Below, piece after piece: positions 16,602 to 20,219 of a stretch of 20,219 nt of DNA; the first letter of the stretch is position 1, and each line of letters opens with the position of its first letter. The position numbers and the translations under genes were made by a program. The stretch covers positions 1 to 20,219 of the IMG/VR virus record IMGVR_UViG_3300025127_000379, one strand, 5' to 3'. Source of the DNA: a virus. Under the pieces are notes generated by a model, which worked only from the letters and a program-made list of their open reading frames with translations, did not search any database and had not been told where the DNA came from.

Positions 16602-18344
16602 TTATCTTCTTGCTCCCACTTGATATTCTAATCCAAACCCTTTTAATGAGTATGGTGCAGTAGTTCCACTATCATTAACCCTAAGTGCTACTGCAAACCC
16701 TGAACCTTCTACTGACTGTCTTACTAGTGGCTGTGTTGAACCACCATAAGTCGCTGTTCCATATGTTGATGTTCCATAAACAGCAGACACTTTTGAAGAA
16801 TCAAAAGGATAAGCAGCAGGTCTTGGTGCTTGTGCATCTTCATAATCATATCTTAAAAATAAATCTGCACTAATTGATGCTTCAGGTGCATAATTTAAAA
16901 TAACTCTTTGCATGTGTTTACGAACTCCGGGGTCTCCAAATGTTAAATCAGGACTTCTATATTTACCATCTATAGCTTCTCCATCAAAATCATTGCCTTT
17001 TTCTTGTCTGTAAACATAACCATCAAAACCACCATGTATTGCTTTTACATCTCCTGTTTCTACAAATGTATCTGTAGCTGATGGTTTAATGCCTTTTAAT
17101 TTTGCAAACTCAAACTGTTGACCTTTTAAAACACATATTAAACCTTTTGTTGCTGTTTCAGCATCTGAACTATTACTAAAAAATAATCTATATTGTGTTT
17201 TATCAGGTATAACAATAGACTCAAATAAATCTGAATCTATTATATTATTATCTATTTCAGTTTGTACAGCACGGCTAATTGTACCAATCTCAACGTCACC
17301 AATTCTTGCTGTACCTGCAACTGTACGTAATCCATCAGGTCCTAAAAATATTAAGTCACCTGCAAATTCTTGTATTGTGTCTCCATTTACACAACCTATA
17401 TTTCTTGTTACAGGTGTTATTGTAAAATCACTTAATGTACTTCCTGATAATTTAAATATTCTATTTTCACAAAATATAAATAAATCACTACGGAAAACTT
17501 TTAATCCAACTATTGTATCATCAACTTTTATTGAACCTGCACCACTGCCTGTTGCAAAGTTATCTTCATCAAAAGGTACACTAAAAACTAACTCTTGTGG
17601 TGTACTAGACATACCTGCATAAAACATATGCTCTCTAAAAGCTGCTACAAACTTAGCACCTGTTACTGCTGTGCTAACTTCGCCACTACCTGCTGATGAT
17701 ACATCAGTCGCTGCTATAGACGTATTAAATACTGTAGGTGCATTATCCCCATCTACAACAACTAATTTATCATTACCATCAAAGTTAAATCTTTCAAAAT
17801 TATATTTACCTGCATCAGAACGACTTGCATCTCTTTCTGTCCAACTTTCTGATACTACATCATTTACTGCATGAGCTGCGGCACTTGTAGAACTTGTTGC
17901 TCTCGTTACACCTGTAAAGGTTGTTGATGTAACACCTGTGTATGTAAATATTTCTGAATTAATTTGTAATGTTCCACTAGAACTAAATCCTGTTGTACTG
18001 TCTACAGTTATAGTTCCTGAACCTGTCATACCTGTTCCTGAAGCTATGGCTATAGAAAGTTCAGTTGATGCAGAACTAAATATTTTTTGACCTCTAGCTG
18101 CAATAACTTTATTTGCAAACTCTGCAACCATTAATACTTTTTCTGTTGAAGCAGATGTTTGAGGTACAATATGATTTATATACTTTCTAAAACCACTTAT
18201 TCTTCTATAACCACCATCAATATCAGGTTCAAAGTTTTGTAACTCTAATGCTTGACCCGGTTGCATGTTAAATGTCGGTTGATTTAAAACTAATCCACCT
18301 TGACACGCAAAAGTAAAAGGGGATGTTTGTGATTGGTCAGGCAT
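16602..18344 (-). CDS. Probable tail tube/nozzle protein (tail tubular protein B-like)
   Basis: A 580-aa beta-rich protein. The N-terminus has the pattern GGLVLNQPTFNMQPGQALEL, then NFEPDIDGGYRRISGF. I recognise this pattern (an N-F-E, then GGYRRISG turn) from podovirus tail-nozzle or stabilisation proteins with a propeller-like fold. Such proteins extend the tail below the adaptor. Residues 108-164 carry the same 57-residue module as the adaptor. Near the C-terminus is a short tandem motif, VYGTSTYGTATYGG (about 522-535), and the protein ends GFGLEYQVGARR. The stop TAA abuts the ATG of the 720-aa fibre gene. The start follows the adaptor stop by one base, with AAGG a little upstream. No membrane segment is visible. 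The fold-level call is moderate and the exact role is inferred from order. Confidence 0.62.
   Translation of the reverse strand: MPDQSQTSPFTFACQGGLVLNQPTFNMQPGQALELQNFEPDIDGGYRRISGFRKYINHIVPQTSASTEKVLMVAEFANKVIAARGQKIFSSASTELSIAIASGTGMTGSGTITVDSTTGFSSSGTLQINSEIFTYTGVTSTTFTGVTRATSSTSAAAHAVNDVVSESWTERDASRSDAGKYNFERFNFDGNDKLVVVDGDNAPTVFNTSIAATDVSSAGSGEVSTAVTGAKFVAAFREHMFYAGMSSTPQELVFSVPFDEDNFATGSGAGSIKVDDTIVGLKVFRSDLFIFCENRIFKLSGSTLSDFTITPVTRNIGCVNGDTIQEFAGDLIFLGPDGLRTVAGTARIGDVEIGTISRAVQTEIDNNIIDSDLFESIVIPDKTQYRLFFSNSSDAETATKGLICVLKGQQFEFAKLKGIKPSATDTFVETGDVKAIHGGFDGYVYRQEKGNDFDGEAIDGKYRSPDLTFGDPGVRKHMQRVILNYAPEASISADLFLRYDYEDAQAPRPAAYPFDSSKVSAVYGTSTYGTATYGGSTQPLVRQSVEGSGFAVALRVNDSGTTAPYSLKGFGLEYQVGARR
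17853..18023 (-). repeat. 57-residue module, copy 2 (in nozzle protein)
   Basis: Codes for residues 108-164 of the 580-aa protein, with the core TITVDSTTGFSSSGTL followed by TYTGVTSTTFTGVTR. It is co-linear and ungapped with copy 1 in the adaptor (18721-18891). Confidence 0.8.
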
Positions 18345-18345
18345 A

Positions 18346-19284
18346 TTATGTTAACCTTAGTGGTATGTCTGCTGTATTAGAATATCCTGTTCTTGGTATA
18401 TATGTAGACCTAACGTATTCAAATCTATTGACTAGCAATGTTTGCATATTTTTAATACCCTGTTCAAATCTTTGCATATTTAATTGATATTGTTGGGTTT
18501 CACCTCTGTATTGATATACGAAAGCTGTAGCACCATCTGCTATTATAGGTGCAAATCTGTCAGGTATAGATGTTGTGTCTCCATGTGCTGACATATCACT
18601 AGGAAACGTAAAGTAATCATATTTTATAGAAAAAGATTTATTGGGGTAAGGATAAAGAATATAATTATTGTCAGGTGTTCTAGTTACATAAGATGGTATA
18701 GCACCTCTATCAAACTGTGCTACTTGAACACCACTATCATGTGCTGATGCTGTTGTTGAATTAGCACCTCTTGTAGCACCTGTAAATGTTGTGCTTGTTG
18801 TGCCTGTATATGTAACTTGTTCGTTACCTATGTGCAAAGTTCCTGCACTATCAAAACCTGTTGTACTAGCTACTGTAATTGTTGTAACTGAATCCGTATG
18901 TGATGTGCTTAATGTTGTTGTAACTATTTCATCTTCTTGTGTTATGTAAGAATTTACATAATCATTGTAATTAAGTATGGATAATCTTCCACCACTTACA
19001 CCTAAATCACTATCTTTTACTAATCTAAATGTATTATAATCTACAGTTTTAGCATCTGTTGGAATACTGTACTTAACTGTTCCTGCTGTAAGTGTTTGTG
19101 TTTTTGTAGTATGGTTAAAAGGGTATTGAAATTCTTTTTGATTAATATATCTTACAGCTTCGTTGATGGCATTCTTACACTGTGTTTGTATACCTCGTGA
19201 AGAAGCAAAATCAGAAGATGTTAATGCTACCTCATTTAATCGTGCTATAACTCTATTTGTATGTGTAAGGAATGTTTCTGCCAT
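18346..19284 (-). CDS. Probable head-tail adaptor (tail tubular protein A-like)
   Basis: A 312-aa protein starting MAETFLTHTNRVIARLNEVA. The helical N-terminal part (residues 1-55), including NQKEFQYPFNH, resembles the gp11-type adaptor/tail tubular A proteins of marine podoviruses as I know them. Such proteins form a ring between portal and nozzle. The C-terminal part is again helical (YQLNMQRFEQGIKNMQTLL, about 265-285) and ends in a loop with YIPRTGYSNTADIPLRLT. Residues 132-188 form a T/S/G-rich beta module that is also present in the next gene and looks inserted between the two helical halves. The start has only a weak GAG upstream. The gene lies just after the terminator and is followed one base after its stop by the nozzle gene. 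Function is inferred from motif and order. Confidence 0.66.
   Translation of the reverse strand: MAETFLTHTNRVIARLNEVALTSSDFASSRGIQTQCKNAINEAVRYINQKEFQYPFNHTTKTQTLTAGTVKYSIPTDAKTVDYNTFRLVKDSDLGVSGGRLSILNYNDYVNSYITQEDEIVTTTLSTSHTDSVTTITVASTTGFDSAGTLHIGNEQVTYTGTTSTTFTGATRGANSTTASAHDSGVQVAQFDRGAIPSYVTRTPDNNYILYPYPNKSFSIKYDYFTFPSDMSAHGDTTSIPDRFAPIIADGATAFVYQYRGETQQYQLNMQRFEQGIKNMQTLLVNRFEYVRSTYIPRTGYSNTADIPLRLT
18721..18891 (-). repeat. 57-residue module, copy 1 (in adaptor)
   Basis: Codes for residues 132-188 of the adaptor, with the core TITVASTTGFDSAGTL followed by TYTGTTSTTFTGATR. By eye about 34 of 57 residues match the copy in the neighbouring 580-aa protein without gaps. It is probably a small beta domain carried as an insertion. 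Confidence 0.8.
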
Positions 19285-19298
19285 AATAAACTCGTGTT

Positions 19299-19326
19299 AA
19301 AAGGATGGCAAGTTTCCCTGCCACCC
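19299..19326 (-). terminator. Intrinsic terminator after the capsid genes
   Basis: On the minus strand the arms GGGTGGCAGG and CTTGCCATCC flank a GAAA tetraloop and are followed by TTTT. All ten positions pair in the leftward RNA if two G-U wobbles are allowed. In the opposite RNA those two positions become A-C mismatches, so the hairpin favours leftward termination. It lies 13 bases after the 176-aa gene stop and 14 bases before the adaptor start. The U-tract is short (UUUUAAC), so partial read-through to the tail genes is likely. I see no promoter between it and the next gene. Confidence 0.75.
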
Positions 19327-19339
19327 TATATCTAGCTAA

Positions 19340-19870
19340 TTAAGCTAATTGGTCTCTATCAACTTCATCAGGCTTATCATCTAATCCATGCCCTGCTAAA
19401 TCAATAACAGTTGCATACATTCTGAGTCTGCCTGTAGCTGGAGCTGCACCTGCAATCTTAGCATCAATAGTATCTGTAGTAGTTACAAATTGAGTGTAAG
19501 TTGAAGCTGCACTTCCCACAATAGTATTAGTTTGACCATTACTTCCTGCTGCACAAAAACCTGTAGAGGTTATGTCTGCACCATCAATAATGTCATCACC
19601 TGCTGCAAAATCCATGTCAAGAGTACAACTGCCTGTGAATGCTTTCATCACTTCTGCACCTGCATTTAAGACTAGAGTATTTGCAGGTATTTCTAACACC
19701 TGAAAAATGTCTCCATCTGAAAAGCTACCACCTGCTGCTACTAAAGCATCAATATCTAAGTATGCTTCAATATTTCTCATTACATGAGTATTTTTAACAG
19801 ATGGCATAGCTGCGATAGAATTTGAGGATACCCCTGTGGTATCGGATGATGTTAAATCATATGTTGCCAT
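19340..19870 (-). CDS. Capsid-adjacent structural protein, possible head decoration protein
   Basis: A 176-aa acidic protein starting MATYDLTSSDTTGVSSNS. The start is supported by GGGAGG seven bases upstream (19878-19883), the strongest ribosome-binding site in the window, which implies high expression. The sequence is rich in G, A, S, T and D, with predicted short strands and no signal peptide or membrane segment. It sits 13 bases after the capsid stop and just before a terminator, so it belongs to the capsid transcript. Known families do not let me name it with certainty. Its position, ribosome-binding site and beta-rich make-up suggest a head decoration or cement protein. An alternative is a head-completion protein. 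It ends in DKPDEVDRDQLA. Confidence 0.6.
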   Translation of the reverse strand: MATYDLTSSDTTGVSSNSIAAMPSVKNTHVMRNIEAYLDIDALVAAGGSFSDGDIFQVLEIPANTLVLNAGAEVMKAFTGSCTLDMDFAAGDDIIDGADITSTGFCAAGSNGQTNTIVGSAASTYTQFVTTTDTIDAKIAGAAPATGRLRMYATVIDLAGHGLDDKPDEVDRDQLA

Positions 19871-19883
19871 AGTCTATCCTCCC

Positions 19884-20219
19884 TTACGCTACGTTGTATT
19901 TAGCAGTTACGATAGCTTCAGGTCGAAGTATCTTTCTGCCATACAAATGCATACCACGAACAATGTCAGCAAAAGAATCAGGGTCTCTGTAAGACTCTGT
20001 TTTGTTGATTTGTTCAGCAGTAGCTACTGAAGAACTGTGTCCTGCAACAATAAGCCCATAATTAGAGTTTTGGTTTGCTGAACCTGAAGTTCCCGGACCT
20101 GTTCCAACGGCAGGTAAATTGTTTGATGAGTAAACATCAAAGCCATGTATCTTACCGATTGATAGTCCTGCTCTTAATCCACCTGATTCACCGAAGTCTG
20201 CATTGAGAAGTCTTGAGTC
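19884..20219 (-). CDS. Probable major capsid protein, C-terminal part (5' end outside window)
   Basis: The last 111 codons of an open frame enter from the right edge and end in TAA at 19884-19886. The closing stretch reads SYRDPDSFADIVRGMHLYGR then KILRPEAIV, a pattern I associate with the end of HK97-fold phage capsid proteins (a helix followed by a YGxKxLRPEA strand). The position upstream of adaptor and tail genes fits a capsid, which would form the icosahedral head. The N-terminal part and any scaffold or portal gene lie outside the window, so fold and length cannot be checked. The stop codon is followed directly by GGGAGG, the ribosome-binding site of the next gene, so the two are co-transcribed. 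Capsid identity is likely but rests on the C-terminal motif and the context. Confidence 0.72.
   Translation of the reverse strand, partial: DSRLLNADFGESGGLRAGLSIGKIHGFDVYSSNNLPAVGTGPGTSGSANQNSNYGLIVAGHSSSVATAEQINKTESYRDPDSFADIVRGMHLYGRKILRPEAIVTAKYNVA

Overview
The window is A+T-rich and carries one uninterrupted leftward (minus-strand) block of 16 complete genes plus the 3' end of a 17th. All are packed end to end with gaps of a few bases or one-base TAATG overlaps. The content is the late structural half of a tailed-phage genome: capsid end, head-tail and tail proteins, a fibre cassette, a small membrane protein and three large internal-virion-type proteins. The protein styles (HTHDGT fibre start, DADADT fibre modules, the small protein ending SIMEIT, the YIDGPIAGQS protein) are those I associate with marine podoviruses and related marine phages. 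A phage of a low-GC marine bacterium such as SAR11 is plausible, but the host is an inference. No terminase, portal, polymerase, integrase or lysin is visible.

In transcription order (right to left) the layout is as follows. (1) The C-terminal 111 residues of a probable major capsid protein and a 176-aa capsid-neighbour protein, closed by an intrinsic terminator (19299-19326). (2) A 312-aa probable head-tail adaptor and a 580-aa probable tail tube/nozzle protein, which share a 57-residue inserted module. (3) A 720-aa fibre with tandem repeats. A consensus sigma70 promoter (14407-14435) lies in the gap after it. (4) A 115-aa conserved protein and three fibre genes of 551, 511 and 471 aa. The first two end in self-cleaving S74 chaperone domains. 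(5) A 96-aa unknown and a 76-aa membrane-anchored coiled-coil protein (holin candidate). (6) An 877-aa Q/N-rich repeat protein, small proteins of 66 and 170 aa, a 594-aa helical protein and a 1255-aa protein that completes the left end, together a likely genome-ejection set.

The order resembles T7 late genes (capsid, terminator, adaptor, nozzle, internal proteins), but the fibres sit before the ejection-type proteins. A host-type promoter is embedded between tail and fibre genes. Terminator and promoter together suggest three expression zones: high capsid, read-through tail, and separately boosted fibre and ejection genes.

The most notable signals are the consensus promoter with a predicted 11-nt leader, the wobble-dependent terminator after the capsid genes, the 57-residue module shared by adaptor and nozzle, and the fibre modules that are almost identical in protein but differ at most synonymous positions. 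No stretch over 300 bases lacks a gene.
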